Shown one piece after another: positions 26,759-35,627 of a stretch of DNA of 42,846 bases (its first letter is position 1; each line of letters opens with the position of its first letter). This stretch comes from Candidatus Giovannonibacteria bacterium (lineage in GTDB: Bacteria > Patescibacteriota > Minisyncoccia > UBA11713 > 2-01-FULL-45-33): the NCBI GenBank assembly GCA_030699445.1, contig JAUYMO010000020.1, forward strand, positions 1-42,846, written 5' to 3'. A program made the translations under genes and the position numbers. The notes beneath the pieces are model-generated. The model had not been told where the DNA came from and ran no database searches. It saw nothing but the letters and a program-made list of their open reading frames with translations.

Positions 26759-27140
26759 GAAGTGGCAGAGATTGGCGACCAAAAGAAACCTCAAAGAAAC
26801 CAGAGGCGTGTCTTTGGCTTTCGGCTCATTCGGCCTCAAAGCTGAAGAAGCCCTTTGGGTAAAATCAAAACAATTAGAAGCCGCCAGAAAAGCCATGACC
26901 AATTATATCCAAAGAGGCGGAAAAATTTGGATTCGCATTTTTCCGGACAAGCCGATTACCCAAAAACCGCCGGAGGTGACCATGGGCTCCGGAAAAGGCG
27001 ACGTGGCCGGATATGTTTTTCCGGTGCTTCCGGGAAGAATAATTTTTGAAATGGACGGCGTGACCAAAGAAGTCGCCAAAGAGGCTTTAAGGCGCGCCGG
27101 AGCAAAACTCCCGATTAGAACTAAATTTGTTTCAAGATAA
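26730..27140 (+). CDS. rplP: 50S ribosomal protein L16 (overlaps rpsC)
   Basis: [47 protein letters not shown]. Confidence 0.98.
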   Translation: MLLPKRVKFRKWQRLATKRNLKETRGVSLAFGSFGLKAEEALWVKSKQLEAARKAMTNYIQRGGKIWIRIFPDKPITQKPPEVTMGSGKGDVAGYVFPVLPGRIIFEMDGVTKEVAKEALRRAGAKLPIRTKFVSR

Positions 27141-27144
27141 TTTT

Positions 27145-27339
27145 ATGGCAAAAATTAAAATAAAAGATTTAAAAAATAAAGGCGGGGCGGAGTTGGCGGA
27201 GCTTTTATCCGAAGAGCGTGAAAAATTGCTTACGCTTAAAATGCGCGCGGGAGAATCCAAGATAAAAAACGTGAAAGAAACCAAAGAAATCAGAAAAAAT
27301 ATCGCCCGCATGCTTACAATTCTAAAAATAAATAAATAA
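27145..27339 (+). CDS. rpmC: 50S ribosomal protein L29
   Basis: MAKIKIKDLKNKGGAELAELLSEEREKLLTLKMRAGESKIKNVKETKEIRKNIARMLTIL. Confidence 0.93.
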   Translation: MAKIKIKDLKNKGGAELAELLSEEREKLLTLKMRAGESKIKNVKETKEIRKNIARMLTILKINK

Positions 27340-27340
27340 T

Positions 27341-27568
27341 ATGGCGCAAGAATTAAAAGGGAAAATAGTTTCAAATAAAATGGCCAAAACCGCGGTCGTG
27401 GAAGTTTCGCGCCTGAAAAAGCACCGCCTCTACGGCAAATTTATGAAAATTTCCAAAAAATACAAGGCGCACACGGAAGAGCAAATTCCGGAAGGAACCA
27501 CGGTTATCATAAAATCCGCCAAGCCGATTTCCAAAGATAAAAAGTGGAAGATAATTAAAATTTTATGA
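27341..27568 (+). CDS. rpsQ: 30S ribosomal protein S17
   Basis: [43 protein letters not shown]. Confidence 0.97.
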   Translation: MAQELKGKIVSNKMAKTAVVEVSRLKKHRLYGKFMKISKKYKAHTEEQIPEGTTVIIKSAKPISKDKKWKIIKIL

Positions 27569-27930
27569 TTCAACACCGCACCATGCTCAATGTGGCAGAC
27601 AATTCCGGGGCGAAACTCGTCCAGTGTATTAAGGTTTTGGGAGGAACCCGCCGCAGATACGCAGGCATCGGGGATATTGTTGTTGTCACGGTAAAAATCG
27701 CTGAACCCAGAAAACAGGTTAAAAGAAAAGAGGTGCATAAGGCCTTGGTTGTCAGGCAAAAAAACGCGCTAAGGCGCCCGGACGGGTCTTATATCCGATT
27801 TGACGACAACGCTGTGGTTATTTTGGACGGCAAGGAGCCGAAAGGCGGAAGGATTTTCGGGCCGATTCCCAGAGAAATCAAAGAAAAAGGTTTTAATAAA
27901 ATAGTTTCGCTCGCGGAAGAAATTGTATAA
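27565..27930 (+). CDS. rplN: 50S ribosomal protein L14
   Basis: [44 protein letters not shown]. Confidence 0.99.
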   Translation: MIQHRTMLNVADNSGAKLVQCIKVLGGTRRRYAGIGDIVVVTVKIAEPRKQVKRKEVHKALVVRQKNALRRPDGSYIRFDDNAVVILDGKEPKGGRIFGPIPREIKEKGFNKIVSLAEEIV

Positions 27931-27934
27931 ATAT

Positions 27935-28240
27935 ATGAAAATAAAAAAAGGCGATAATATAATAATAATTTCCGGAAAAGACCGCGGCAAGCAGGGCAAG
28001 GTTCTTAAAGTTTTTCCAAAAAGCGAAAAAATATTGGTGGAAGGCGTGTCCCTTAGAAAAAAACATCAGCGCCCGAGAAAGCAGGGCCAAAAAGGCGAAG
28101 TGGTTACTTTGCCGACGCTGTTTCATGCTTCCAACGCAATGCTTTTTTGCAAAAACTGCGGAAAAGGTTCGCGCGTTGGGTATAAATTTTCCGGAGATAT
28201 TAAAACCAGAATTTGTAAAAAATGTAAAAACGAAATTTAA
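27935..28240 (+). CDS. rplX: 50S ribosomal protein L24
   Basis: MKIKKGDNIIIISGKDRGKQGKVLKVFPKSEKILVEGV; start refined. Confidence 0.97.
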   Translation: MKIKKGDNIIIISGKDRGKQGKVLKVFPKSEKILVEGVSLRKKHQRPRKQGQKGEVVTLPTLFHASNAMLFCKNCGKGSRVGYKFSGDIKTRICKKCKNEI

Positions 28241-28245
28241 ATTTT

Positions 28246-28785
28246 ATGCAATCAATTAAAGAAAAATATAAGGAAGCAGTGCCAAAAATAATGAAAGAAT
28301 TCGGATTTAAATCGCCGATGGCTGTTCCGCGTGTCTTGAAAGTCGTGGTGAACGTCGGCACGGGCAGGATGCGCGATAAAAAAGAAGCCGTGGAAACCGT
28401 GGAAAAACATCTAGCGCTGATTACCGGCCAAAAGGTTTCTCCTCGCCCGGCGCGGGTCGCCATTGCTTCCTATAAAACCAGGGAAGGCATGATTATCGGA
28501 TACAAGGTAACTTTACGCGGAGAGAGAATGTATGATTTTCTGGACCGCTTGGTTAACTTTGCTATTCCAAGAACCAGGGATTTCCGCGGGATTCCGTTAA
28601 AATCGCTGGACCAGGGAGGCAATTTGACAGTGGGCATAAAAGAGCATATTATATTTCCTGAAATGATCGGCGAAGACGTAAGGAATATTTTCGGGCTGGA
28701 GGCGACAATTGTGACCAGCGCGAAAAAAAGAGAAGAGGCTTTGGCGCTTTTTAAATTATTGGGTGTGCCTTTTGAGAAAAAATAA
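28246..28785 (+). CDS. rplE: 50S ribosomal protein L5
   Basis: [61 protein letters not shown]. Confidence 0.98.
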   Translation: MQSIKEKYKEAVPKIMKEFGFKSPMAVPRVLKVVVNVGTGRMRDKKEAVETVEKHLALITGQKVSPRPARVAIASYKTREGMIIGYKVTLRGERMYDFLDRLVNFAIPRTRDFRGIPLKSLDQGGNLTVGIKEHIIFPEMIGEDVRNIFGLEATIVTSAKKREEALALFKLLGVPFEKK

Positions 28786-28786
28786 A

Positions 28787-28972
28787 ATGGCCAAAACTTC
28801 AACATACGTAAGGTCGCTAAAACCGCCGAAATTCAAAAGCCGGGTGGTCAGGCGCTGTTTCAGATGCTGGAGAAAGCGCGGATATATGCGCGATTTTGAC
28901 CTTTGCCGGATTTGTTTCAGAGAATTGGCCAACGACGGATTAATTCCAGGCATTAAAAAAAGCAGCTGGTAA
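28787..28972 (+). CDS. rpsN: 30S ribosomal protein S14, zinc-binding type
   Basis: [42 protein letters not shown]; start refined. Confidence 0.96.
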   Translation: MAKTSTYVRSLKPPKFKSRVVRRCFRCWRKRGYMRDFDLCRICFRELANDGLIPGIKKSSW

Positions 28973-28979
28973 AAAAAAT

Positions 28980-29372
28980 ATGACCGACCCAATCGCGGAT
29001 ATGTTAGTGAGAATAAAAAACGCCCAAGCGGCAAAAAAAGAAGCCGCGTCTTTTGAGCACTCAAATATTAAAATGGAAATCGCCAAGGTTTTAGAGCGCG
29101 CGGGATACTTGGGAAGCATAGAGCGGAAAGGCAGAAAAGGCGGCAAACAAATAGAAGTCAAGCTTTTATACGACGAATCGGGAGACCCGAAAATTTCGGG
29201 CGGCAAAAGAGTATCCAAGCCTTCGCAGAGAATCTACCGCGGGTACCGCGAAATTTACGCTTTAAAAAATGGATTCGGAATCGCGATCTACTCAACGCCC
29301 AAAGGAATTATGACGGACCGCGAGGCAAGAAAATATAAATTAGGAGGGGAAGTTTTAATGGAATTATGGTAA
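28980..29372 (+). CDS. rpsH: 30S ribosomal protein S8
   Basis: MTDPIADMLVRIKNAQAAKK; YSTPKGIMTDREARKYKLGGEVLMELW. Confidence 0.98.
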   Translation: MTDPIADMLVRIKNAQAAKKEAASFEHSNIKMEIAKVLERAGYLGSIERKGRKGGKQIEVKLLYDESGDPKISGGKRVSKPSQRIYRGYREIYALKNGFGIAIYSTPKGIMTDREARKYKLGGEVLMELW

Positions 29373-29493
29373 CCCCGTTAGAAATCGCGGACACATAAAC
29401 AAAAATATGATATATAATAAAAAGTCGCAATTTATAAGCAATAATCTAGCACGCAACGCATTTTTTGCGTCTGCGTACTATTTCTAACGGGGT
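29372..29493. mobile_element. 122-bp MITE-like element with 14-bp terminal inverted repeats
   Basis: ACCCCGTTAGAAAT ... ATTTCTAACGGGGT; begins in the rpsH stop codon and ends in the rplF start codon. Confidence 0.6.
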
Positions 29494-30037
29494 GAGCCGA
29501 CTAGCAAAAAAACCAATAACTCCGCCGGCGGGGGTGACAATAAAAAAAGAAGGAAGCTTCTGGATTTTTAAGGGGCCAAAAGGGGAGCTTAAAAAATCTT
29601 TTTCTGATTACGTTAATATTGAAGAGCGTGACGGCGCTTTTCTGATTTCTCTGAAAAACGATTCAATCAAAGACGCTTACGCCATGCTTGGCACGACCGC
29701 AGCGCTTTTTAAAAATTGCGTTGAAGGCGCGCAAAACGGATTTGAAAAGAAATTGGAAATTGAAGGAGTGGGCTACCGCGCGCAAATTGACGGCAATGAC
29801 CTGGTTTTATCCATAGGATTTTCGCATCCCGTAAAAATTCCGGCTCCGGAAGGCATAACTTTTAAAGTTGAAAAAAATGTTATTACCATAAATGGCGTAG
29901 ATAAAGAGCAAACCGGTCAGGTAGCCGCTAAAATCCGCGCGGAGAAAAAACCGGAGCCCTACAAAGGCAAAGGCATACATTATCAAGGCGAGGTTATAAG
30001 GAGAAAGGCCGGCAAGAAAGCAGTTTCAACAGCATAA
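29492..30037 (+). CDS. rplF: 50S ribosomal protein L6 (GTG start)
   Basis: VSRLAKKPITPPAGVTIKK; IEGVGYRAQIDGNDLVLSIGFSHPVKIPAPEGI; KPEPYKGKGIHYQGEVIRRKAGK. Confidence 0.96.
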   Translation: MSRLAKKPITPPAGVTIKKEGSFWIFKGPKGELKKSFSDYVNIEERDGAFLISLKNDSIKDAYAMLGTTAALFKNCVEGAQNGFEKKLEIEGVGYRAQIDGNDLVLSIGFSHPVKIPAPEGITFKVEKNVITINGVDKEQTGQVAAKIRAEKKPEPYKGKGIHYQGEVIRRKAGKKAVSTA

Positions 30038-30041
30038 TTTT

Positions 30042-30386
30042 ATGGCTCAAAGAAGAAAAATTAGGCATAAACGGGTAAGGGCAAAAATTTCCGGGACTAT
30101 ACAGAAGCCGCGCCTTTCGGTTTACCGCTCAAACAAGCATTTATTTTTACAATTGATTGACGACGAAAAAAATAAAACCTTGCTTTCCATTTCCGACCGT
30201 GAGCTTAAATTAAAGAAAAAAGGCGTTAAAAAATCTGATTTGGCTTACGAAGCGGGAAAACTTTTAGCAAAAAAAGCCAAAGAAAAAAATATAAAAAAAA
30301 TTGTTTTTGACAGAGGCGGTTACCAATACCACGGCAGAGTGCGGAAAGTAGCCGAAGGCGCGAGAGAGGGCGGATTAGAATTTTAA
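30042..30386 (+). CDS. rplR: 50S ribosomal protein L18
   Basis: RRKIRHKRVRAKISGTIQKPRLSVYRSNKHLFLQLIDD; VFDRGGYQYHGRVRKVAEGAREGGLEF. Confidence 0.98.
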   Translation: MAQRRKIRHKRVRAKISGTIQKPRLSVYRSNKHLFLQLIDDEKNKTLLSISDRELKLKKKGVKKSDLAYEAGKLLAKKAKEKNIKKIVFDRGGYQYHGRVRKVAEGAREGGLEF

Positions 30387-30396
30387 AAAAATATTT

Positions 30397-30858
30397 ATGG
30401 CAAGACCTCAAAAACCAAAAAGTGAATACGAACAGAAATTAATTGACCTCCGGCGCGTGGCGCGGGTGATGGCCGGAGGCAGGCGCTTTACTTTCCGGGC
30501 GGCGATGGTAATCGGCGACCAAAGAGGGCGTGTGGGCTTTGGCTTGGGGAAAGCCGCCGATACTTCGCAGGCAATTGAAAAAGCAGTGCGCCGGGCGAGG
30601 CAAAATATGATTTCGGTGCCTTTGACCAAAGACCAGTCCATCCCGCACGAGATTTACGCGAAATTCGGCAGCGCCAGGGTTATTTTAAAACCCGCCAAGG
30701 CGGGCAAGGGCTTGGTGGCCGGGGGTTCGGCTCGCACTGTGCTCGCCATGGCTGGAGTGAAAAATGTCAGCGCCAAAATTTTATCGCACACAAAAAACAA
30801 ACTGACCAACGCTTTGGCGACTCTGGAGGCGCTGAAAAAATTAAAAAGCCCAAAATAA
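30397..30858 (+). CDS. rpsE: 30S ribosomal protein S5
   Basis: VARVMAGGRRFTFRAAMVIGDQRGRVGFGLGKAADTSQAIEKA. Confidence 0.98.
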   Translation: MARPQKPKSEYEQKLIDLRRVARVMAGGRRFTFRAAMVIGDQRGRVGFGLGKAADTSQAIEKAVRRARQNMISVPLTKDQSIPHEIYAKFGSARVILKPAKAGKGLVAGGSARTVLAMAGVKNVSAKILSHTKNKLTNALATLEALKKLKSPK

Positions 30859-30924
30859 ATCTCAGAAAATTTGAAAAAGAAAAAGCGCCGTACCCATAGG
30901 TCGTGCGCCTGTTGTTGTCGCCTA

Positions 30925-31200
30925 TCAAAAGATACTAAATTCTAGCCTTTTTTTCGCCCTTTTTCGTCCTTCCTTGCGAAGATCGGCTTGTACGCCGAGA
31001 TCCCCATCATCGGATTGCCAGTGAATTTCCTGTAGTCGCTTTTTCCATGCCGCGATGATTTTATAATGCCCCTTCTGAAGCTTGGTTGCTTTAATGAGCT
31101 TTGCCAATAACTTCATTTCCGAATCGGAAGCCTCGCTGATCACATAGCTGATCGACTTATAGAAAGGATACTTCTTTCCAGTATAGTAGGCCTTTTTCAT
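30925..31200 (-). CDS. Hypothetical basic protein (91 aa) on the opposite strand inside the spc operon
   Basis: AAAGGAG SD and minus-strand TTGACA-N17-TAGCTT promoter upstream. Confidence 0.7.
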   Translation of the reverse strand: MKKAYYTGKKYPFYKSISYVISEASDSEMKLLAKLIKATKLQKGHYKIIAAWKKRLQEIHWQSDDGDLGVQADLRKEGRKRAKKRLEFSIF

Positions 31201-31276
31201 ATGCCCCTTCTCCTTTCAAGGAATTTGAATTTTGTTGGGCACGCCAATAATTTGAACTTAATTTACATCTTATTTA

Positions 31277-31305
31277 AAGCTAGCATATCTATTTATATAT
31301 GTCAA
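31277..31305 (-). promoter_or_regulatory. Promoter of the 30925-31200 gene
   Basis: minus strand TTGACAtatataaatagatatgcTAGCTT. Confidence 0.65.
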
Positions 31306-31309
31306 GCGC

Positions 31310-31338
31310 TTGCATACTGGCGTTTTTTAAGCTAGCAT
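31310..31338 (+). promoter_or_regulatory. Promoter of rplO
   Basis: TTGCAT-N17-TAGCAT. Confidence 0.6.
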
Positions 31339-31348
31339 AATTGTCATT

Positions 31349-31777
31349 ATGCAGGTTCATAATTTAACAAAATCAACCAATAAAAAACAGAAGAGAATCG
31401 GGCGCGGTGGGAAGCGCGGGTCATTTTCGGGCAGGGGAATTAAGGGACAAAAAGCCCGTGCCGGCAGGCGTGTTCGTCCGCAAATCCGTGATATCATAAA
31501 GAAGCTCCACAAGCGCCGCGGCTACGGCAGAAGCCGGGCACAGTCGGTGAACGCTAATAAAGCCAAAATAGCGGTGGTAAATTTGGGCGCGCTGGACAAA
31601 GCATTTAAGGATGGCGACAAAATTACTCCCAAAGAATTAGTAGCGGCGCGGTTGGTAAAAATGCAGGGAAACAAAATGCCAAAGATTAAAATTTTGGGCG
31701 ACGGCAAACTTACAAAAAAATTGGTTTTTGATAAAAATCTTTTAATGTCCAAATCAGCCAAAGAAAAAATCGGCTAA
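31349..31777 (+). CDS. rplO: 50S ribosomal protein L15
   Basis: KRIGRGGKRGSFSGRGIKGQKARAGRRVRPQIRD. Confidence 0.97.
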   Translation: MQVHNLTKSTNKKQKRIGRGGKRGSFSGRGIKGQKARAGRRVRPQIRDIIKKLHKRRGYGRSRAQSVNANKAKIAVVNLGALDKAFKDGDKITPKELVAARLVKMQGNKMPKIKILGDGKLTKKLVFDKNLLMSKSAKEKIG

Positions 31778-31778
31778 C

Positions 31779-33044
31779 ATGTGGGAAAAATTTAAACTTA
31801 TTTTAAGAGATACAGACCTCCGGAGAAAATTTCTTTATCTTTTGGGTTTTTTGGCGGTGTTCCGCCTAATTTCTTCCATTCCGATTCCGGGGATTGACGC
31901 GCTGCGGCTCCGCCAATTTTTTGAGGCAAACCAATTTTTCGGCTTGCTCAATCTTTTTTCGGGAGGCGCTTTGGGAAATCTTTCCATTATGATGCTGGGA
32001 GTCGGGCCGTATATTACCGGCTCAATTATCATGCAGCTTTTAACTATGATTTTTCCCTCTTTAAAAGAATTGGCGCAGGAAGAGGGCGAAGCCGGCAGGC
32101 AAAGATTCAACCAGTATTCGCGCATGCTCACCGTGCCTTTAGCGTTTGTACAGGGATTCGGGCTCTTAACCATTTTGGAACGGCAGGGGATTTTGCAGTT
32201 CCTGACTTTTTACGAAAAGTTCGCCAATGTGATAATTGTCGCGGCCGGCTCTATTTTGCTTATGTGGATAGGCGAGCTGATTTCCGAATACGCTTTGGGC
32301 AACGGCGTATCTCTGCTTATTTTCGCGGGTATTGTGGCAAGTTTTCCCTCCGACCTCCGGCAAACCTTTTTGGCGTATGACGCGTCGCAGCTGCCGACGC
32401 TTATTGCTTTTACGGTAATCGCGGTCATAACCGTGGCGGCGGTTGTCTATATATCGGAAGGAGACCGGCCGGTTCCGGTTTATTATGCTAAAAGAATCCG
32501 CGGCATGCGCATGTATGGCGGCACAACCACTTATCTTCCCTTGAAAGTAAACCAAGCAGGAGTCATTCCGATAATTTTCGCGCTTTCCATTTTGCTTCTG
32601 CCGCAGATGGTCGCCAGTTTTTTTGCCGGTTCAGCCAATGCTGTTTTAAAAATTGTTTCGTCATTCATAATTAATTTTTTCGCGAGCCCCTGGGTTTACG
32701 CCGCCGCTTATTTTCTTTTGGTTTTCCTTTTCACTTATTTTTACACCGCCGTCACATTTGACCCGCAGTCGGTTTCCAAAAATCTCCAGCAAAGCGGGGC
32801 TTTTTTGCCGGGAATCCGCCCGGGAAATTCCACGGCGGAATTTTTAAGCAAAATCGTCACGCGCATAACTTTTGTCGGGGCTTTGTTTTTGGGCGCGGTG
32901 GCGGTTTTGCCGCTTATTTTGCGCGCTCTGACCGGCATCTCAACCCTTGCCATCGGCGGGACGGCTTTGCTGATTGTGGTCTCGGTGGTTTTAGAAACCG
33001 CCAAGCAGGTTGAAGGCCAGCTCTCATTGCGAAGTTATGATTAA
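31779..33044 (+). CDS. secY: Preprotein translocase subunit SecY
   Basis: FRLISSIPIPGID; LGVGPYITGSIIMQLLTMIFPSLKELAQEEGEAGRQRFNQYSRMLT; GIRPGNSTAEFL. Confidence 0.98.
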   Translation: MWEKFKLILRDTDLRRKFLYLLGFLAVFRLISSIPIPGIDALRLRQFFEANQFFGLLNLFSGGALGNLSIMMLGVGPYITGSIIMQLLTMIFPSLKELAQEEGEAGRQRFNQYSRMLTVPLAFVQGFGLLTILERQGILQFLTFYEKFANVIIVAAGSILLMWIGELISEYALGNGVSLLIFAGIVASFPSDLRQTFLAYDASQLPTLIAFTVIAVITVAAVVYISEGDRPVPVYYAKRIRGMRMYGGTTTYLPLKVNQAGVIPIIFALSILLLPQMVASFFAGSANAVLKIVSSFIINFFASPWVYAAAYFLLVFLFTYFYTAVTFDPQSVSKNLQQSGAFLPGIRPGNSTAEFLSKIVTRITFVGALFLGAVAVLPLILRALTGISTLAIGGTALLIVVSVVLETAKQVEGQLSLRSYD

Positions 33045-33052
33045 AAATAGTT

Positions 33053-33655
33053 ATGAAAAATCAGCCTTATAATTTTACTTTTATCGGACGGTCCGGTTGC
33101 GGCAAAGGCACGCAGGCGGATCTTCTCAAAAAATTATTGGAAGAAAAAAGCGGAACTGACAGTGCACTCTATGTTTATACCGGCGCGCGCTTGAGGGAAC
33201 TTGCCGGTCACTCGGAGTTTTTTACGGCAAGATTGTTAGATGAAAAAAGTTTAAAATCCGGCAAGCTAACACCGAACTCTTTAGCTATTTGGGCCTACGC
33301 AACCGAATTTATTCATGGAGTCACCGAAAGCAACCATATTATTATAGACGGCTCACCGCGCCAGGCGCTGGAAGCGGAAGCGTTGGATGAAATGTTTGAT
33401 TTTTATGGCAGAGAAAATGTTTTTCATATTTGGCTGAATGTAAGCGAGGAATGGGCAACCGCGCGTATGAAAGAAAGGGGGCGGTCAGATGACAGCCCGG
33501 AGAGCATTAAGCACCGTTTTGCCTATTACGAAAGAGAGGTTGTGCCGACAATTGAATTTTATAAAAAAGATAAAAAACACAAATTTATAGAAATCAATGG
33601 CGAGCAGACGATGGAAAAAGTTCACGAGGATATCGTGAAAGCGATTGAGTTATGA
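33053..33655 (+). CDS. adk: Adenylate kinase-like nucleoside monophosphate kinase
   Basis: FIGRSGCGKGTQADLLKKLL P-loop; IIDGSPRQALEAEALDEM; located secY-map. Confidence 0.88.
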   Translation: MKNQPYNFTFIGRSGCGKGTQADLLKKLLEEKSGTDSALYVYTGARLRELAGHSEFFTARLLDEKSLKSGKLTPNSLAIWAYATEFIHGVTESNHIIIDGSPRQALEAEALDEMFDFYGRENVFHIWLNVSEEWATARMKERGRSDDSPESIKHRFAYYEREVVPTIEFYKKDKKHKFIEINGEQTMEKVHEDIVKAIEL

Positions 33656-34425
33656 TTATTAAAAATAAAAAAGAGCTGGAAATTTTGCGGGAAGGCGGCA
33701 AGAGACTTGCCGCTGTTTTGGCTGAAGCCGCGTGCCACGCGATTGCCGGAATTTCCACAAAGGAACTTGACGCGCTCGCGGAAAATTTGATTTTAAAATC
33801 CGGAGGCGCGCCGTCTTTTAAAGGATATAAAGTGCGGGGCGTGCCGCGTCCCTACCCGGGTTCGCTTTGCGTTTCAATAAACGAAGAAGTGGTGCATGGG
33901 TTGCCGTCCGACCGCGAATTAAAAAACGGCGATATCGTCGGCTTGGATATCGGGATGTGGTTTGAAGGCCTATGCACTGATACGGCGATGACTGTTTTAA
34001 TTGGCGGAGGGAAAAACCTGCCTGCCGGCGAGGCAGGTAAATTAATTGACGCGACAAAAAAATCTTTGGAAATCGGCATCGCCGAAGTCCGTGCCGGAGC
34101 GCGTGTTGGCGATATTGGCTTTGCTATTCAAAAATATTTAGAAACAGAAGGATTCGGTGTGGTGCGCGAACTTGTTGGGCACGGCGTTGGGCGGGCAGTG
34201 CATGAAGACCCCGAAATTCCGAATTGGGGCCATCGCGGCGATGGTCCCGAGCTCCGCGAGGGAATGGCAATCGCTTTAGAACCAATGGCGACCGACGGCA
34301 GCCCGAAAGTAAAACTTTCCAAAGACGGCTGGACATGGCTTACGCGCGACTGCTCCCGCGCCGCGCATTTTGAGCATACTTTGGTGGTGAAAAAAAACGG
34401 GGCGGAAGTGTTGACAAGGATTTAA
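33652..34425 (+). CDS. map: Methionine aminopeptidase type I
   Basis: SINEEVVHGLPSDRELKNGDIVGLDIG; VRELVGHGVGRAVHEDPEIPNWG. Confidence 0.98.
   Translation: MIIKNKKELEILREGGKRLAAVLAEAACHAIAGISTKELDALAENLILKSGGAPSFKGYKVRGVPRPYPGSLCVSINEEVVHGLPSDRELKNGDIVGLDIGMWFEGLCTDTAMTVLIGGGKNLPAGEAGKLIDATKKSLEIGIAEVRAGARVGDIGFAIQKYLETEGFGVVRELVGHGVGRAVHEDPEIPNWGHRGDGPELREGMAIALEPMATDGSPKVKLSKDGWTWLTRDCSRAAHFEHTLVVKKNGAEVLTRI
34017..34037. repeat. Family C 21-bp element in frame in map
   Basis: cctgcctgccggcgaggcagg; exact reverse complement of 5550-5570. Confidence 0.85.
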
Positions 34426-34445
34426 ATTTAGAATAATATAAACTT

Positions 34446-34664
34446 ATGCGTAAAATAGATTTACAAAATGTGGTTTGGAAAGAGGGCAAGTATTATGTTG
34501 CCCAGTGTTTGAATGTTGACGTTTCTAGTTTCGGTAAAACCAAAAAGGACGCTTTGACCAACCTGCAAGAAGCCCTGGAACTTTATTTTGACGGAGCCAA
34601 AATATCGGATTTGCTGAAAGTGGAGCAACCGACTATCGTGAAGCGCCAACTTCAGTATGCCTAA
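34446..34664 (+). CDS. hicB: HicB family antitoxin
   Basis: VVWKEGKYYVAQCLNVDVSSFGKTKKDALTNLQEALELYFD. Confidence 0.87.
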   Translation: MRKIDLQNVVWKEGKYYVAQCLNVDVSSFGKTKKDALTNLQEALELYFDGAKISDLLKVEQPTIVKRQLQYA

Positions 34665-34866
34665 ATTTTATTCTTCGGATTACATCATCAAAGTCCTTCG
34701 CAGGAAAGGCTTTGTTTTTGTTTCTCAAAAAGGAAGCCATATGAAATTTCAAAGAGCAAATCCGCCGTTGACCGTGATTATTCCGGCTGGCCGCAAAGAA
34801 ATTCCTATCGGCACTTTCCGCTCGATTTTACGGCAGTCACATCTTAAACAAGAAGATTTCGATTAA
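34657..34866 (+). CDS. hicA: HicA family toxin
   Basis: VLRRKGFVFVSQKGSHMKFQRANPPLTVIIPAGRKEIPIGTFRSILRQSHLKQEDF. Confidence 0.92.
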   Translation: MPKFYSSDYIIKVLRRKGFVFVSQKGSHMKFQRANPPLTVIIPAGRKEIPIGTFRSILRQSHLKQEDFD

Positions 34867-34885
34867 AATGTGCTAAAATAAATCT

Positions 34886-35623
34886 ATGCCAAAACCGGAT
34901 ATCTACTTATCTGTAATAATCCCCGCGTATAATGAAGCCGAGCGGTTGCCTAAAACTTTGAGAAGATTTCAGGAATATTTTGCAACGCAGGCGCATAGCT
35001 ATGAAATTTTAGTTGTAAGCGACGGCTCCAGAGATGGCACTGCGGAGGTCGCGGAAAAAATGGCGGGCGAAATTAAAAACCTGCGCGTGATTGGCCGCAA
35101 AAAAAATATGGGCAAGGGCTATTCTGTCCGCGAAGGGATGCTGGCGGCCTACGGCAGAATCCGCCTTTTTGCTGATGCCGACAACGCCACCGACATTTCC
35201 CATTTTGATAAAATGCGCCCGTTTTTTGACGGCGGATACGATGTTGTGATTTGTTCCAGAGATTCCAAAGATGCTCCGGGCGCCAAACAATCCGTGGCTC
35301 AAGTTTGGTGGAAACGCGCGCTGGGGAACATGGGCAATCTGTATATTCAATGGATGGCGGTTCCGGGAATTTGGGATACCCAATGCGGTTTTAAGGCGTT
35401 TCGCGATTACGCCGCCGAAAAAATTTTTTCCGCGGCAAAAATAAATCGCTGGGCTTTTGATGTGGAAACTCTGGCGCTGGCCAAGCGTTTCGGATATAAA
35501 ATTGGAATTATTCCCGCCAATTGGGTCAACGATCCGCGCTCTTCAGTAAACTTTACGGCGTATTTCCGCACCCTTTGGGAAGTTTTTAAAATCATGAGGT
35601 CTTTAAATAAATTAAAATTTTAA
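34886..35623 (+). CDS. Family 2 glycosyltransferase (dolichyl-phosphate glucosyltransferase-like)
   Basis: LSVIIPAYNEAERLPKTL; VVSDGSRDGTAEVA; LFADADNATDISHFDKM; DTQCGFKAF. Confidence 0.92.
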   Translation: MPKPDIYLSVIIPAYNEAERLPKTLRRFQEYFATQAHSYEILVVSDGSRDGTAEVAEKMAGEIKNLRVIGRKKNMGKGYSVREGMLAAYGRIRLFADADNATDISHFDKMRPFFDGGYDVVICSRDSKDAPGAKQSVAQVWWKRALGNMGNLYIQWMAVPGIWDTQCGFKAFRDYAAEKIFSAAKINRWAFDVETLALAKRFGYKIGIIPANWVNDPRSSVNFTAYFRTLWEVFKIMRSLNKLKF

Positions 35624-35627
35624 TTTT

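Noticed and set aside
30691-30704. cccgccaaggcggg inverted repeat in rpsE
   Set aside because: Encodes the normal-length S5 segment (LKPAKAGKGLVAGG), so likely not an insertion.
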